DNA of 64,000 nucleotides from Glutamicibacter halophytocola (GCF_001302565.1 NZ_CP012750.1:1984001-2048000); one strand, 5' to 3'. Shown: positions 45,889 to 56,374, counted from the first letter of the stretch. The notes: generated from the sequence alone by a model not told the origin. A program made the numbers and translations.

Positions 45889-47601
45889 CTAGAACAAGAA
45901 GTAGCGCTGCGTCATGGGCAATTGCGTCGATGGCTCGCATGTTGCCAATTCTCCGTCGACAAAAACTTCGTAGGTCTGCGCGTCAACCTTGATCTCTGGG
46001 GTGTTCCCGTTGAGTTTCAAATCCGCCTTAGTTAGACCGCGAATGCCGTGGCAGGGTCGGATGACTTTGCGCAGGCCAAGGCGTTGCGGGACTCCATCTT
46101 CAATGGCTGCTTGGGACATGAAGGTGATCGAGCTTTCATAGACGGCACTGCCCATCGAGCCGAAGCTAGGTCGCAACGTGCGTGGCTGCGGTGTTGGGAT
46201 GGACCCATTGGAGTCCCCCATAATCGACTGGACAATCAGCCCGCCCTTGATAATCAAATCTGGCTTGACGCCAAAGAAGGCCGGATCCCACAGCACGAGG
46301 TCGGCAAACTTGCCTTCCTCGATGCTTCCAATCGAGTCAGCGATGCCGTGGGCAATGGCCGGATTGATGGTGTATTTCGCAACATAGCGCTTCAGGCGCT
46401 CGTTATCGCCCACTTCTGGGTCGCCGGGCAGCTTTCCGCGTTGGCGTTTCATCGCATCGGCTACTTGCCAGGTTCGCAGCACCACTTCCCCGACCCGGCC
46501 CATGGCCTGGGAATCGGAAGAAGTAATGGAAAAGACGCCCATGTCGTGCAAGACGTCTTCGGCGGCAATCGTCTCAGGACGAATGCGCGAGTCGGCAAAA
46601 GCGACATCTTCTGGAATATCGGGGTTCAGGTGGTGGCAGACCATCAGCATGTCCAGATGCTCGTCCACCGTATTGCTCGTGTAGGGCAATGTCGGGTTGG
46701 TCGAGGCGGGGATAACGTTGGGCAAGCCGGCCATGCGAATGATGTCCGGGGCATGCCCTCCGCCAGCACCCTCAGTGTGGAAGGTGTGAATGACTCGTCC
46801 AGCGATGGCTTCGATGGTGTCTTCCACGAAACCGCATTCGTTCAGGGTATCGGTGTGGATTGCCACTTGCACGTCGTATTTGTCGGCCACCTTCAATGAG
46901 GTGTCGATGGATGACGTGGTCGCGCCCCAGTCTTCATGAATTTTCAGGCCGATAGCACCAGCGCGGATTTGCTCGACTAGCGGCGCTTCGTCGCTGGCGT
47001 GGCCCTTGCCCAGGAACCCGATATTCATTGGCAGGTTCTCGACTGCTTGCAGCATTCGCGAGATGTTCCATGGCCCCGGGGTCAGGCTGGTTGCCTTGGT
47101 TCCCTCGGCTGGTCCGGTTCCACCGCCAATCATGGTGGTGGTGCCGTTGGCAAGCGCGGTCTCGACCTGGCCTGGCGAGACGAAGTGGATGTGGGTATCG
47201 ATGGCACCCGCAGTCAGGATCTTGTGCTCGCCGGCGATAATCTCGGTTGCGGCCCCGATAGTGATGTCAATACCGTCGGATATGTCCGGGTTGCCGGCCT
47301 TGCCAATCTTGAAGATATGGCCATCTCGCAGTGCGACGTCTGCTTTGTAGATGCCGGAATAGTCCAGCACGACGACGTTCGTGATGACGGTGTCCGGGAT
47401 CTGCTGGTCCCTGGTCAACCGGCCGTTTTGCCCCATGCCGTCGCGAATGACTTTTCCACCGCCGAAGACTACTTCTTCTCCATAAGTGGTGTAATCGTGT
47501 TCAATTTCCAACAGCAGTTCGGTGTCGGCCAACCGGATGGCATCGCCAATTGTCGGACCATACATTTCCGAGTACTGCTTGCGGGACATTTCGAAGCTCA
47601 T
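45889..47601 (-). CDS. ureC: Urease alpha subunit UreC
   Basis: 570 aa, full length. Metallohydrolase with nickel ligands in DTHIHFV, the carbamylated Lys in [34 protein letters not shown] and the flap with MVCHHLNPD (active-site Cys and His). It catalyses hydrolysis of urea to ammonia and carbamate. All key residues visible are present. Confidence 0.98.
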   Translation of the reverse strand: MSFEMSRKQYSEMYGPTIGDAIRLADTELLLEIEHDYTTYGEEVVFGGGKVIRDGMGQNGRLTRDQQIPDTVITNVVVLDYSGIYKADVALRDGHIFKIGKAGNPDISDGIDITIGAATEIIAGEHKILTAGAIDTHIHFVSPGQVETALANGTTTMIGGGTGPAEGTKATSLTPGPWNISRMLQAVENLPMNIGFLGKGHASDEAPLVEQIRAGAIGLKIHEDWGATTSSIDTSLKVADKYDVQVAIHTDTLNECGFVEDTIEAIAGRVIHTFHTEGAGGGHAPDIIRMAGLPNVIPASTNPTLPYTSNTVDEHLDMLMVCHHLNPDIPEDVAFADSRIRPETIAAEDVLHDMGVFSITSSDSQAMGRVGEVVLRTWQVADAMKRQRGKLPGDPEVGDNERLKRYVAKYTINPAIAHGIADSIGSIEEGKFADLVLWDPAFFGVKPDLIIKGGLIVQSIMGDSNGSIPTPQPRTLRPSFGSMGSAVYESSITFMSQAAIEDGVPQRLGLRKVIRPCHGIRGLTKADLKLNGNTPEIKVDAQTYEVFVDGELATCEPSTQLPMTQRYFLF

Positions 47602-47603
47602 GC

Positions 47604-47939
47604 TTAGCGCTCCTGATCGTTCATGGATGTGCTGTCCAGTGGACCGGCAACGTGATTGCGAAAACCGTGAACCTGGCGGGCGCCTGAAAATTCCACGAGA
47701 TTTACGGTGCGCGCATCTCCCGGTTCAAATCGGACAGCGGTTCCTGCTGGAATGTCCAGGCGGAATCCCCTGGCGGAGTCGCGATCAAATACGAGCTGCG
47801 CGTTGACCTCGGCAAAATGAAAGTGAGATCCGACCTGCACTGGCCGGTCGCCGCGATTTACGAGTTTGAGCTCAAGCGTTTTCTGCGTCTGGTTGCAAGC
47901 AATGGGCTCGCCTCGAAGAATGTACTCTCCCGGAATCAT
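47604..47939 (-). CDS. ureB: Urease beta subunit UreB
   Basis: 111 aa. Starts MIPGEYIL and has the [11 protein letters not shown] and [16 protein letters not shown] motifs of the family. It ends 3 bases before ureC and is 27 bases after ureA, so all three are one operon. Confidence 0.96.
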   Translation of the reverse strand: MIPGEYILRGEPIACNQTQKTLELKLVNRGDRPVQVGSHFHFAEVNAQLVFDRDSARGFRLDIPAGTAVRFEPGDARTVNLVEFSGARQVHGFRNHVAGPLDSTSMNDQER

Positions 47940-47966
47940 TGTCCGTGCCTTTCGTTTCCGCCTGGT

Positions 47967-48269
47967 CTAGCGAATGGGATTGTGGACCGTGACAAGTTTG
48001 GTCCCGTCCGGAAAAGTCGCTTCAACCTGGACGTCATGGATCATTTCCGCAATACCGTCCATTACGTCTTCGCGGCGCAGAATAGTGGTGCCATAACTCA
48101 TCAGTTCTGCCACGGAACGACCATCGCGTGCGCCTTCGATCAGTTCATAGGTAATGACGGCAATGGACTCCGGGTAGTTCAGCTTCAGTCCCCGTGATTG
48201 GCGGCGGCGTGCTAGATCCGCAGCCACGACGATCATGAGCTTTTCTTGCTCCCTCGGCGTTAAATGCAT
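47967..48269 (-). CDS. ureA: Urease gamma subunit UreA
   Basis: 100 aa from [12 protein letters not shown]. Family motifs [21 protein letters not shown] and [21 protein letters not shown]. The frame is open to 48284, but GGGGA lies 8 bases before ATG 48269 and the family normally starts MHLTP. First gene of the urease operon. Confidence 0.96.
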   Translation of the reverse strand: MHLTPREQEKLMIVVAADLARRRQSRGLKLNYPESIAVITYELIEGARDGRSVAELMSYGTTILRREDVMDGIAEMIHDVQVEATFPDGTKLVTVHNPIR

Positions 48270-48284
48270 TGACATATTCCCCAT

Positions 48285-48671
48285 TCAAGAGTTGCTTAGA
48301 GGTTCCACATTTGTACTCAGAAACGGCCAGAATACGCCGGGAGGTGTGTGGATATGGCAAGAATAGCAGACCTCCTCAACGTGCGCGGAAGGGAAAAAAT
48401 CGGGCCATGAAACACTCATCGACTTAAATTATTTCCCCAAGACAGAGCCGATTTTATCGGCCCAAAATTGCGAGTCATCGGCATGTCCGTTTCCACCGAA
48501 TTAAGAATGCATTACATCTGCTTCCAATTTTTGCCTGCGCCTGAAAACTCTTTGCACCTGATGCACCTAGGACATGACAAAACTGCTCCCCGAATACCAA
48601 GGGGCGCTCGATGGCGACGCTTCAGATTCGAAGAGCAGTAATGAAGAGTTTCCCTGCAGGAAAACCGGCCT
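48285..48671. other. Urease promoter region and gene-free gap
   Basis: No gene is seen. A short inverted repeat GCCGAT-TTT-ATCGGC is at 48447-48461. The minus-strand urease promoter should lie here. I could not assign a nitrogen or nickel regulator site. Confidence 0.5.
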
Positions 48672-50396
48672 TTATTCGACGAGTTTTCCCACCTGGGATA
48701 CTTCGGCGATCAGCGATGAAATTTCGGCCGGTATCTCCGGGAGGGATTCACGCACGATGCCCTGTGGGGACCACACCAGATTCACCTGCAGTTCGGGGTC
48801 GGTCATGGGATAGTCGCTGCGATTGTGGCAGCCGCGCGTTTCCTTGCGTTCCAGCGCCGATTCCAAGGTGGCTCGTGCGGCAAGGACTGATGACTTCAAA
48901 TCGAAGGCGTGGCAGAGATCCTGGAAACCGGCGATGTCTGGATGGATACCGATATTTTGCATTCGTTGTTCAATTTCGCCCAGCTTTTCCAAGCCAAGCT
49001 GGAGCCCGGCTTCATTTCGCACCACTCCAGCATGCGCAGTCATCACGTCGCGAATGGCTCGCTGCAAGCTGCGCACATTCTCTTCACCGTCGGCTGACAC
49101 CAGTGACTGCACGGAATGCCGTGCCTGGTCAATGGCTTGCTGTGAGCGCTGGTGGGACATCAGTGCACGAGAATAGCCAGCGGCTTCCTGCCCTACGATG
49201 CGCCCGAAGACCAATAGTTCAATTAGCGAATTGCCACCCAGCCGATTGGCCCCATGCAATCCTGAGGATGCCTCTCCAATGGCATAAAGCCCCGGAACTT
49301 CCGTTGCATGCGTGAGAGGGTCCACCCAGACACCGCCCATGGAGTAATGCGCTGTTGGCGCAATCTCGATCTTCTCCTGGGTGATATCGAGCATCTGCTC
49401 TTCAAGCATGCTCTGGTACACCCGCGGCAGCCTGGACATGATGGTCTCTCGCGGCAGGTGGGAAACATCCAGCCACACCCCGCCTTTGTCTGTGCCCCTG
49501 CCTTCACTGATTTCGGTATAGGCCGCGAGGGCTACCCGATCTCGCGTGGATAGTTCCATGCGCTCAGGATCGTAGCGTTCCATGAAGCGCTCGCCTAGCG
49601 CGTTGGTCAATATTCCGCCTTCACCGCGAGCTGCCTCTGAGATCAGGGTGCCCGCGACCGATTCAGGCTCGATAATGCCTGAAGGGTGGAACTGGACAAG
49701 CTCAGCGTCACGCAACCGTGCGCCAGCTTCGACTGCCAGGCGGAAGGAATCGCCAGTGTTTTCGTCGCGCCGGGAGCTGCTGCGTCGCCAGATGCGGTTA
49801 TGCCCACCCGCAGCCAGGATGACGGCATCGGCGTATATCAGGTATCCGGTGCCGTCGTTGACATCAAAGCCATAGGCTCCGAAAATCTTGCCTTCGGCTA
49901 CGAGCAGTTCAGTGATGTAGACGGAATCCAGAACCGGAATCTGCAGTTGTTCTGCGCGGCGGATCAGGGTTCGCTGAATTTCCAGTCCCGTGTAGTCGCC
50001 GGCGAAAGCTGTCCGGCGGAATTTGTGCGCCCCGAAAAAGCGCTGCGAAATGCGTCCGTCTTGTTCGCGGGCAAAGTTCATGCCATAGCGTTCAAGGTCT
50101 TCGATCCCTCGCTGTGCTCCTTGGGCAACTACCTGTACGGTTCGCGGGTCCGCCAAGTAGTAGCTTTCCTTGATGGTGTCCGCCGCGTGTTGCTGCCAGC
50201 TGTCTTCCTCGTCCATGGTTCCGAGAGCCGCGTTGATCCCGCCAGCGGCCAAGGAGGTGTGTGCATCGTGCTTTGGACGCTTGCCTACGGCTAAAACATC
50301 GGTGCCCGCTTCTGCCAGTTCGATTGCTGCTCTCAAGCCAGAACCACCGGTTCCGATGACGAGTACTGACGTGGTTACCTGCTGTTCTTTTCTCAT
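48672..50396 (-). CDS. Fumarate reductase/succinate dehydrogenase-like flavoprotein
   Basis: About 574 aa. FAD motif VIGTGGSGLRAAIELAEAG, HTSLAAGGINAALG, AAGGHNRIW, VQFHPSGI and SSGLHGANRLGGNSL are all typical of SdhA/FrdA/L-aspartate oxidase. No iron-sulphur or membrane partner is adjacent, so it may be an aspartate oxidase-like or a soluble fumarate reductase. ATG 50396 follows GGGAAAC. Divergent from a LysR regulator. Confidence 0.86.
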   Translation of the reverse strand: MRKEQQVTTSVLVIGTGGSGLRAAIELAEAGTDVLAVGKRPKHDAHTSLAAGGINAALGTMDEEDSWQQHAADTIKESYYLADPRTVQVVAQGAQRGIEDLERYGMNFAREQDGRISQRFFGAHKFRRTAFAGDYTGLEIQRTLIRRAEQLQIPVLDSVYITELLVAEGKIFGAYGFDVNDGTGYLIYADAVILAAGGHNRIWRRSSSRRDENTGDSFRLAVEAGARLRDAELVQFHPSGIIEPESVAGTLISEAARGEGGILTNALGERFMERYDPERMELSTRDRVALAAYTEISEGRGTDKGGVWLDVSHLPRETIMSRLPRVYQSMLEEQMLDITQEKIEIAPTAHYSMGGVWVDPLTHATEVPGLYAIGEASSGLHGANRLGGNSLIELLVFGRIVGQEAAGYSRALMSHQRSQQAIDQARHSVQSLVSADGEENVRSLQRAIRDVMTAHAGVVRNEAGLQLGLEKLGEIEQRMQNIGIHPDIAGFQDLCHAFDLKSSVLAARATLESALERKETRGCHNRSDYPMTDPELQVNLVWSPQGIVRESLPEIPAEISSLIAEVSQVGKLVE

Positions 50397-50454
50397 GTTT
50401 CCCAGCATCTGCCGGCATTGGGAATACGTCCAATGAATTATCGGCATGATTACG

Positions 50455-50469
50455 ATAGCGATATGCTAT
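50455..50469. promoter_or_regulatory. LysR-type palindrome before the LysR gene
   Basis: ATAGCGATATGCTAT is a perfect arm palindrome (5-bp arms, 5-base centre) that also fits T-N11-A. It lies between the divergent flavoprotein and LysR genes and touches the earlier of two LysR start codons. Confidence 0.6.
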
Positions 50470-50473
50470 GCAC

Positions 50474-51400
50474 ATGAATCTAGAGCAATTGCGCGGCTTC
50501 ATTACGATTGCCGAAGTGGGGCACTTCACTCACGCAGCCGAACTTTTGCACCTCACGCAGCCTTCCTTGAGCCGCCAAATCTCCACTCTCGAACAAGAGC
50601 TGGGATCCGAACTTTTTCATCGCGCCCGAGGGAATATCTCGCTTACCGCGGCCGGCCAGGCGCTGCTCCCCCGAGCACGGCGAATGCTGGCCGATGAAGA
50701 AACCATTCGCAGCGAAATGGCGGATTTGGCCGGATTAAGGCGCGGACGTGTACGGCTCGGCGCACCTCCCACGCTGTGTGTTTCGCTAGTTTCGGAAGTA
50801 TTGGAGATTTACCGCGAGAATTACCCTGGCGTGCAGCTGCAAATTTTCGAAGCAGGGTCGCACCGCCTCTTGGAGCAATTAGCCGGCGGAGAACTGGATC
50901 TTGCACTTATTGTCACGTCAGAGCACGCTGTGAACGAAAAGAACCTGCAGAATCTGCCACTTCTGGAAGAGCAGTTGGTAGTGATCGACTCGCTAGAGCG
51001 CCCGCATTTGGCAGAAGCAACTTGCCTGGCTCTCAAGGATCTGGCACCGATCGCGCAATTGGCGTTCTCCCACAGCTATGACCTTCGCGCAAGCACCGCC
51101 CAGGCTTATAAGGCCTCTGGACTGGTTCCGAATATCGTAGTGGAGGGCGGCGAAATGGATGCTGTATTGCGCTTTGTCCATCGGGGTTTGGGTGTTGCTG
51201 TGGTGCCGGCGACCGTAGCCTTGGAAACTCCGGGAATTCGCGCCATAGCCTTGCGCGACCCGCAGCTGGTCCGCACCATCGGACTCGCCCACCGACGCGA
51301 TGTATCGCTAACCCGAGCTGCGTCCGCCATGCACGGATTGATTGAGAATACCGCGAAACTCCTGTCTGCTCGACATGAGCAAATTACGTCGCTATTTTGA
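50474..51400 (+). CDS. LysR-family transcriptional regulator
   Basis: About 308 aa. N-terminal HTH (MNLEQLRGFITIAEVGHFTHAAELLHLTQPSLSRQIS in parts: LTQPSLSRQIS is the recognition helix) and a substrate-binding domain with VRLGAPPTLCVSLVSEVL. Two ATG codons, 50468 and 50474, are possible; MNLEQL is the usual start. Its likely targets are the divergent flavoprotein gene and itself. Inducer unknown. Confidence 0.92.
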   Translation: MNLEQLRGFITIAEVGHFTHAAELLHLTQPSLSRQISTLEQELGSELFHRARGNISLTAAGQALLPRARRMLADEETIRSEMADLAGLRRGRVRLGAPPTLCVSLVSEVLEIYRENYPGVQLQIFEAGSHRLLEQLAGGELDLALIVTSEHAVNEKNLQNLPLLEEQLVVIDSLERPHLAEATCLALKDLAPIAQLAFSHSYDLRASTAQAYKASGLVPNIVVEGGEMDAVLRFVHRGLGVAVVPATVALETPGIRAIALRDPQLVRTIGLAHRRDVSLTRAASAMHGLIENTAKLLSARHEQITSLF

Positions 51401-52022
51401 TCCCCAAATGGCCGGCCATCTCCTCGGCCAGCAGGCTTAGCTGCAGGGTGCTGATTTGGGTCCCTCGCATCGCCTCAAGCCCCTCGATTTGAGCGAAGTC
51501 CAGGCCTTGAAGGTCAACATCGCGAAGTTGTGCGCCAACGCAGTTGAGTACCGAGGTTCGCGAGTCGGTGAAACTCACTCTCTGGATCTGGCCGCCAAAA
51601 TCGATCTCTTCAAATTGGCAGTTGCGGAAGACGACGTCGCGAACCTTGGCTCGGCGCAGGTTCAACCAGCCGAATTTGCAGTTTTCAAACACGACGCCAT
51701 CCAACTCGGCCCCGGCAAAGTCGCCCGAACCTATTCTGCTGTGGGTCACCCGCACATCGTTGAGGAACGCTCCGGCGGCGTTGAGCGACGGGGCGCCAAT
51801 CTGTTTTAGTTCACACTGCAAAAGCCGGGCGTTGCGCAACGTTTCCAGCGCTACCCCGGTGAACCGGCATTCCTCAAGCCTGGCATCATCCGCGTGCACC
51901 GGAGTATCAATACCCTCAAAGTGCAGCAGTTCCACATACTCGCCGCCACCAAGATCCCCGGCAAATCCGGCTGTCAATGCAGGCAAGGTGAACGGACGAA
52001 TTTTGGGGTTCAAGTGGTACAT
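51384..52022 (-). CDS. Pentapeptide-repeat protein
   Basis: 212 aa. A run of A(D/N)LXX-like turns (for example GSGDFAGAELDGVVFENCKFG, LRRAKVRDVVFRNCQF, GAQLRDVDLQG) predicts a right-handed quadrilateral beta helix. Such proteins can mimic DNA (gyrase protection) but most are uncharacterised. The 3' end overlaps the convergent LysR gene by 17 bases. 2 bases separate it from the epimerase gene, so an operon is likely. Confidence 0.85.
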   Translation of the reverse strand: MYHLNPKIRPFTLPALTAGFAGDLGGGEYVELLHFEGIDTPVHADDARLEECRFTGVALETLRNARLLQCELKQIGAPSLNAAGAFLNDVRVTHSRIGSGDFAGAELDGVVFENCKFGWLNLRRAKVRDVVFRNCQFEEIDFGGQIQRVSFTDSRTSVLNCVGAQLRDVDLQGLDFAQIEGLEAMRGTQISTLQLSLLAEEMAGHLGIKIAT

Positions 52023-52024
52023 CC

Positions 52025-53032
52025 TTAATGCGATGCGGATTTTTTTCCAAGGCTTCCGACAATATCAGCTAAGGCAGCTTCGAGCTGCGGCCACTTAAAT
52101 TGGTAATCAGTAGCCTGCAAAACTTCCGGCAGTGCCCATCGGGACTTAAGCAGCATTTCAGGTTCCACCCGGAGCAGGAACATCGCTGGTTCCAGCATCC
52201 ATCGATATACGGGCAGCCCGATCTTCCGTCCGACAGCTTGACGCAGGCTCGCCATGAGTTCGTGGTTCACTACAGGGTTCGGAGCTGCCAGATTTACTGC
52301 CCCTGAAATCTCCTGATGTTCAATCACGTGCCAGATGGCTCCGAGCACGTCATCGACATGTATCCAGCTGAAACGCTGTTGTCCAGCGGTGCGATACCAG
52401 ACGCTACACACTGGGCCGCTTGGATGCGGTCCGATGCCGCGGTACCTGCGGTGTGAAGGCCACCACCCATCATGTTGCGTCCCGCCCAGGCCGAGGCGGG
52501 CAATAGCCAGCAATTTGCGCGTGGCTGGGCCATCCCCAAGCACGATCGCCATGCGCAGGGCCACTCGTCGAGTGCTGGGCAGTTTTCCCGTGAAGAATTC
52601 GTCTTCCCAATTGCGAGCAACGTCCACCGAGAACCCCTCGCCGAGGATCCCGGTGGACTCCGTATTGGGCTTGTGAATGCTGTGCTCATAAATAGTGGCC
52701 GTTGATGCATTGAGCCACAACTGCGGCGGAAGTGCTGCCTGGGCCACGGCGGAATGCAAGGCTCGCGTGGTATCGACACGTGAAGCCAAGATCTGCTCGC
52801 GCGCCGCCTCGGTGTAACGGCAACCGACGTTTTTCCCAGACAAATTAATGAGCAACTGCGCGCCATCAATAAGACGGGAAATTCCCTGGGCATCACCCCA
52901 CGGCACCGACGAATGGGGACCACGCCCAATGGTGGAAACGTCATAGCCAGCTGATCGCAGCTCGGCCACTAGCCTTTGGCCGATGAACCCGCTGGCTCCA
53001 GCAACAACTGCCCGCCGCGCATTCCCGTCCAT
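52025..53032 (-). CDS. NAD-dependent epimerase, TIGR01777/SulA-like
   Basis: 335 aa. Short-chain dehydrogenase-like Rossmann motif GASGFIGQRLVAELRSAG, LINLSGKNVGCRYT, STATIYEHS and the C-terminal DUF1731-type part (LLRVEPEMLLKSRWALPEVL). Member of the epimerase group related to cell division inhibitor SulA homologues; substrate unknown. It ends 2 bases before the pentapeptide gene and 14 bases after the VOC gene, in one operon. Confidence 0.88.
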   Translation of the reverse strand: MDGNARRAVVAGASGFIGQRLVAELRSAGYDVSTIGRGPHSSVPWGDAQGISRLIDGAQLLINLSGKNVGCRYTEAAREQILASRVDTTRALHSAVAQAALPPQLWLNASTATIYEHSIHKPNTESTGILGEGFSVDVARNWEDEFFTGKLPSTRRVALRMAIVLGDGPATRKLLAIARLGLGGTQHDGWWPSHRRYRGIGPHPSGPVCSVWYRTAGQQRFSWIHVDDVLGAIWHVIEHQEISGAVNLAAPNPVVNHELMASLRQAVGRKIGLPVYRWMLEPAMFLLRVEPEMLLKSRWALPEVLQATDYQFKWPQLEAALADIVGSLGKKSASH

Positions 53033-53046
53033 CGCGCCTCCACCTT

Positions 53047-53922
53047 CTAGAAGTCGTTGATCACCAGTTTCTTCATGTTCAGCATATGCTCAAATGCTCC
53101 AGGGCGCTCCATGAGCTCGCCCATATTGGACGGTACGATTTGCCAGCTGACTCCGAATTTGTCAGTCAGCCAGCCGCAGGCTTCAGCTTCCGGCACGGCC
53201 GACAGCGCCTCCCAAACGCGGTCAATTTCTTCCTGGCCATCACACGGCCACTCCAGCGAGACACCGGGCGTGAATGAGAAGTCTTGGCGCACGCCCGAAT
53301 CCATTGCCGCAACGGCATCCGCAGCCAAGGAGAACTGGGCGAACATCAGCGATTCTGCCGTGGCGACTTCGGTAGCTTGCCCATAAGGGAAGGCACTTTC
53401 CAGCTTGGCGCCAAGCACTTGACCGTAGAACTCGATGGCTTCGGCTGCCCGGTTCTGGGCCTGTCCGCCAAACATGAGGCATGGCATGACCCTTGCATTT
53501 TCAGACACTGGCTCTGCGGATTCCATCAGCTGCCAGGAGGCACCATATTTATCGCTCACCCAGCCATAGCGTGAACTGAAATCGTAGGTGTCCAGCGGCA
53601 TGAGCACGCTACCCCCTTCGGCTAAGGCCGCCCAGGTTGCATCCAGGACATCGCGTTCATCGGTGTTGAAACTTAGGATCATCGAAATCGAAGCATTGGG
53701 TGCGAACTCTTCGCCGGCATTGATCAGTGTTATTTTTGTGCCGCGGACCCACACCGAGACGGTGAGTGGCTTGCCGGCAAGCGGTTGCTGGAAATCCAAC
53801 AGGCCTTCTGTTGGGTAGCGCGATTCAATCTCTGTCTTGGCCTCTGGCAATGCTGCCGCGTAGAACTCCCCGGCTTCTCCGGCCGTTCCCTGCATCCATA
53901 GGTTGACGGTGAGCTTTTGCAT
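53047..53922 (-). CDS. Two-domain VOC/PhnB-like protein
   Basis: About 291 aa formed by two tandem PhnB/3-dmu-9-type domains. The repeat is seen in SDKYGASWQLM and TDKFGVSWQIV, both in the last strand of each domain, and FYAAALPEA / FYGQVLGAK. Such proteins bind metals or substrates; no function is certain. ATG 53922 (MQKLTVN) after GAGAGG is preferred over 53958. Confidence 0.85.
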   Translation of the reverse strand: MQKLTVNLWMQGTAGEAGEFYAAALPEAKTEIESRYPTEGLLDFQQPLAGKPLTVSVWVRGTKITLINAGEEFAPNASISMILSFNTDERDVLDATWAALAEGGSVLMPLDTYDFSSRYGWVSDKYGASWQLMESAEPVSENARVMPCLMFGGQAQNRAAEAIEFYGQVLGAKLESAFPYGQATEVATAESLMFAQFSLAADAVAAMDSGVRQDFSFTPGVSLEWPCDGQEEIDRVWEALSAVPEAEACGWLTDKFGVSWQIVPSNMGELMERPGAFEHMLNMKKLVINDF

Positions 53923-54582
53923 GACGAAACCTCTCGGGTAACTGAATGACGCTTTCACGGTACCGCGAAGAATGCAACAAAAACAGATGCATCAGAGAAC
54001 TTTTAGCCCGGATTCACCGCCGAGTTTTTCCGTGTTTGTCCTGCAGGAAAATTCGTCCATCGTTCGACTTGTTGCGTGGGCCTTACCTACGACAATTGCC
54101 CAGGCAGGTCGAGGGAAAACTTCGCGTCCCGATGCTCTGGGGACGCAAGGTCGACCGGGACTCGGCAAACTTACCGATAGAAGTGCACAAGGCACATATG
54201 GAGCCGGGCCTAATCGAGTCGTCGTAGCCAGCTTCCACGCGTTGCCAGCGCCATCCAATCGTGGCAAAGGTGCACCGTGAAGTGGGGGCCATTCGCGGGA
54301 TGCACCGGTAATTGCCCGTGCGCCTAGGCCGGAGATCGGGGCCACTGGTGTTCACGACAAATTGCTCAACTCGTTAATTCTGCTCGTGGCCTGCACTTCA
54401 CGAGAGCCGGCTGGTGCAGGACGGCTGCTGATTCCAGCCAACCCCTGTCCCCAGAAGACCCGCGGCTCGGATTTTGTCCAGGGTTCCGGCTGGCGAGAAG
54501 CACCGTGGGAAGCTGCTGCTCCATGCGCCCAGCTTGGAGAGTTAGCCTTGGATGACTGACTGAATTCTCTGAAAGGACCACA
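53923..54582. other. Gene-free gap before the Lrp regulator
   Basis: About 660 bases. Several short frames occur but none has family motifs or a usable ribosome-binding site. The last bases hold the ribosome-binding site GAAAGG of the Lrp gene. I see no clear repeat or RNA element. Confidence 0.5.
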
Positions 54583-55092
54583 GTGCGCATTGATCGCCTG
54601 GATGCAGACCTTATCGAGCTGCTCACCGACTCCCCTATGCTGCCGGTGATGGAATGCGCACGCCGCCTAGGCGTTGCCCGCGGTACCGTCAGCAGCCGGT
54701 TGACCCGTCTGCATGAGGCAGGGGTGATCCGCGGAATAATTCCGCGGATTGAACCGGCAGGTTTCGGCTACTCGCTTGTCGCCTTTTGCCAGGTTGAAAT
54801 CATCCAGCGCTACGGACACGGGCCAGTGGCTTCAGCCCTAGAAGAAACGATCCCCGAAATCATCGATATGTATACCGTGACTGGAAATTCTGATTTGCAG
54901 CTGCGCGTGGTTGCGCAAACGGCGGAGGACCTTCAAGACATTTTTGATCGGATCAACCGCGTGTCCGGGGTTGCCAGGACTTCATCTTCCTTTGCCTTGC
55001 ATGAACACTTCCAAGGGCGAACACTGCCGCTGGTGGCCGCATGCGCTAAGACTGAACCGGAGCAGGAAAAGACTATGCAGATTGACCAGTAA
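54583..55092 (+). CDS. Lrp/AsnC-family regulator
   Basis: 169 aa. HTH at residues 15-45 (VMECARRLGVARGTVSSRLTRLHEAG) and a RAM domain (YTVTGNSDLQLRVVAQTAEDLQDIFDRI) that binds amino acids. GTG start follows GAAAGGACCACA. It lies just before an aminotransferase and amino-acid permease and probably controls them. Confidence 0.9.
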   Translation: MRIDRLDADLIELLTDSPMLPVMECARRLGVARGTVSSRLTRLHEAGVIRGIIPRIEPAGFGYSLVAFCQVEIIQRYGHGPVASALEETIPEIIDMYTVTGNSDLQLRVVAQTAEDLQDIFDRINRVSGVARTSSSFALHEHFQGRTLPLVAACAKTEPEQEKTMQIDQ

Positions 55093-55300
55093 AATAGAGG
55101 GATGGGCAATTACTGCTATGCAACCTGCATAGGCCAGCGGATGTCGATTGCACCGCTGATTCGATCAATCTACAGTCATTGCTTGTGAATCGCGACACGC
55201 GAGAATATGAGCAAGGCCACGGCTGAAGACATCAGTGCACGTCCTTGCTGTTTGAACGATTGCCAGCATCATGCAGTGGTGGCAGTCAGAGAGGAAACTC

Positions 55301-56374
55301 ATGACCCTTCACCAGCGCCCTTCCTTGCAGGACGTCCCCGCTTACAAGCAGGGCAAGCCCGCACCCGCTGGAGCTTCAAAACTCTCATCGAATGAATCGC
55401 CACACACCCCTTTGCCTTCAGTGATCTCCAGCATCCAGGAGGGCCTGGCGAACATCCACCGCTATCCAAGCATTGCCGCGCCCCAGCTGACCGCAGCACT
55501 GAGCAAGCAGTTCAGCATTGACGCTGAGCATGTCACGCTGGGTGCTGGTTCAGTTGAAGTCGCCGCACAGATCATCCATGCGGTCGCCGCCGAAGGCGAT
55601 GAAGTGATGTATGCGTGGCGCTCCTTCGAGGCATATCCATCATTGGTTCGCATTGCGGGAGCTACACCTGTAGAGGTTCCGCTGGACGCCGAGTCCCGCC
55701 ACGACCTGCCAGCCATGCTGGAGGCCATCACCGACAAGACCCGTCTCATCTTCATCTGCAACCCGAACAACCCCACAGGGACGGTCGTTGAGGCGCACGC
55801 GCTGGACCAGTTCATCAACGCGGTGCCACGGAACATACTCGTCGTTGTTGACGAAGCCTACGTGCACTTCGACCGGTCCGAAGTACGTGCTGACGGCATC
55901 GAGCTATTCCGAAAATACCCGCACGTTGCGGTCCTCCATACCTTCTCCAAGGCCTACGGTCTTGCTGGACTGCGGATCGGCTACGCAATCAGCCCCCTTG
56001 AAGTCGCCAATAACCTGCGCAAGGTCGCTGTGCCATTCGGAGTTTCCGATTTGGCCCAGCGTGCTGCTGTCGCGTCGCTGGCTGCGATCGACGAGCTGGC
56101 TGTGCGCATCGAGGAAGTGGTAGCTCAGCGTGAACGAATGTATGAGGGGCTGGCCCAGGCAGGCTATCCGGTAGTCAAATCCCAAGCCAACTTCGTATGG
56201 GTCGGCGCAGGGGCTGACACCGTTGACTTGGAAGCACAGCTTGCCGCCGGCGGCGTTGTAGTACGCGCCTTCCCCGGTGATGGCTTGCGCATCTCCTCCG
56301 GTACAGAAGAAGACGTCAATCGCGTGCTGGCGGCTTTGCCTGCATTTGCATCTGCAGAGGCGGCCACCGCATGA
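55301..56374 (+). CDS. Aminotransferase, HisC/Pat type
   Basis: About 357 aa. Fold-type I PLP enzyme with LSSNESPHTPLPSV at the N-terminus, CNPNNPTGT, VVDEAYVHF and the Schiff-base Lys in TFSKAYGLAGLRIGY. It belongs to the histidinol-phosphate/aromatic aminotransferase group. The companion permease suggests aromatic amino acids. ATG 55301 after AGAGAGGAAACTC is preferred over 55271. Stop overlaps the permease as ATGA. Confidence 0.88.
   Translation: MTLHQRPSLQDVPAYKQGKPAPAGASKLSSNESPHTPLPSVISSIQEGLANIHRYPSIAAPQLTAALSKQFSIDAEHVTLGAGSVEVAAQIIHAVAAEGDEVMYAWRSFEAYPSLVRIAGATPVEVPLDAESRHDLPAMLEAITDKTRLIFICNPNNPTGTVVEAHALDQFINAVPRNILVVVDEAYVHFDRSEVRADGIELFRKYPHVAVLHTFSKAYGLAGLRIGYAISPLEVANNLRKVAVPFGVSDLAQRAAVASLAAIDELAVRIEEVVAQRERMYEGLAQAGYPVVKSQANFVWVGAGADTVDLEAQLAAGGVVVRAFPGDGLRISSGTEEDVNRVLAALPAFASAEAATA

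Noticed and set aside
54083-54355. 90-codon minus-strand frame in the gap before the Lrp gene
   Set aside because: No start signal or family resemblance.
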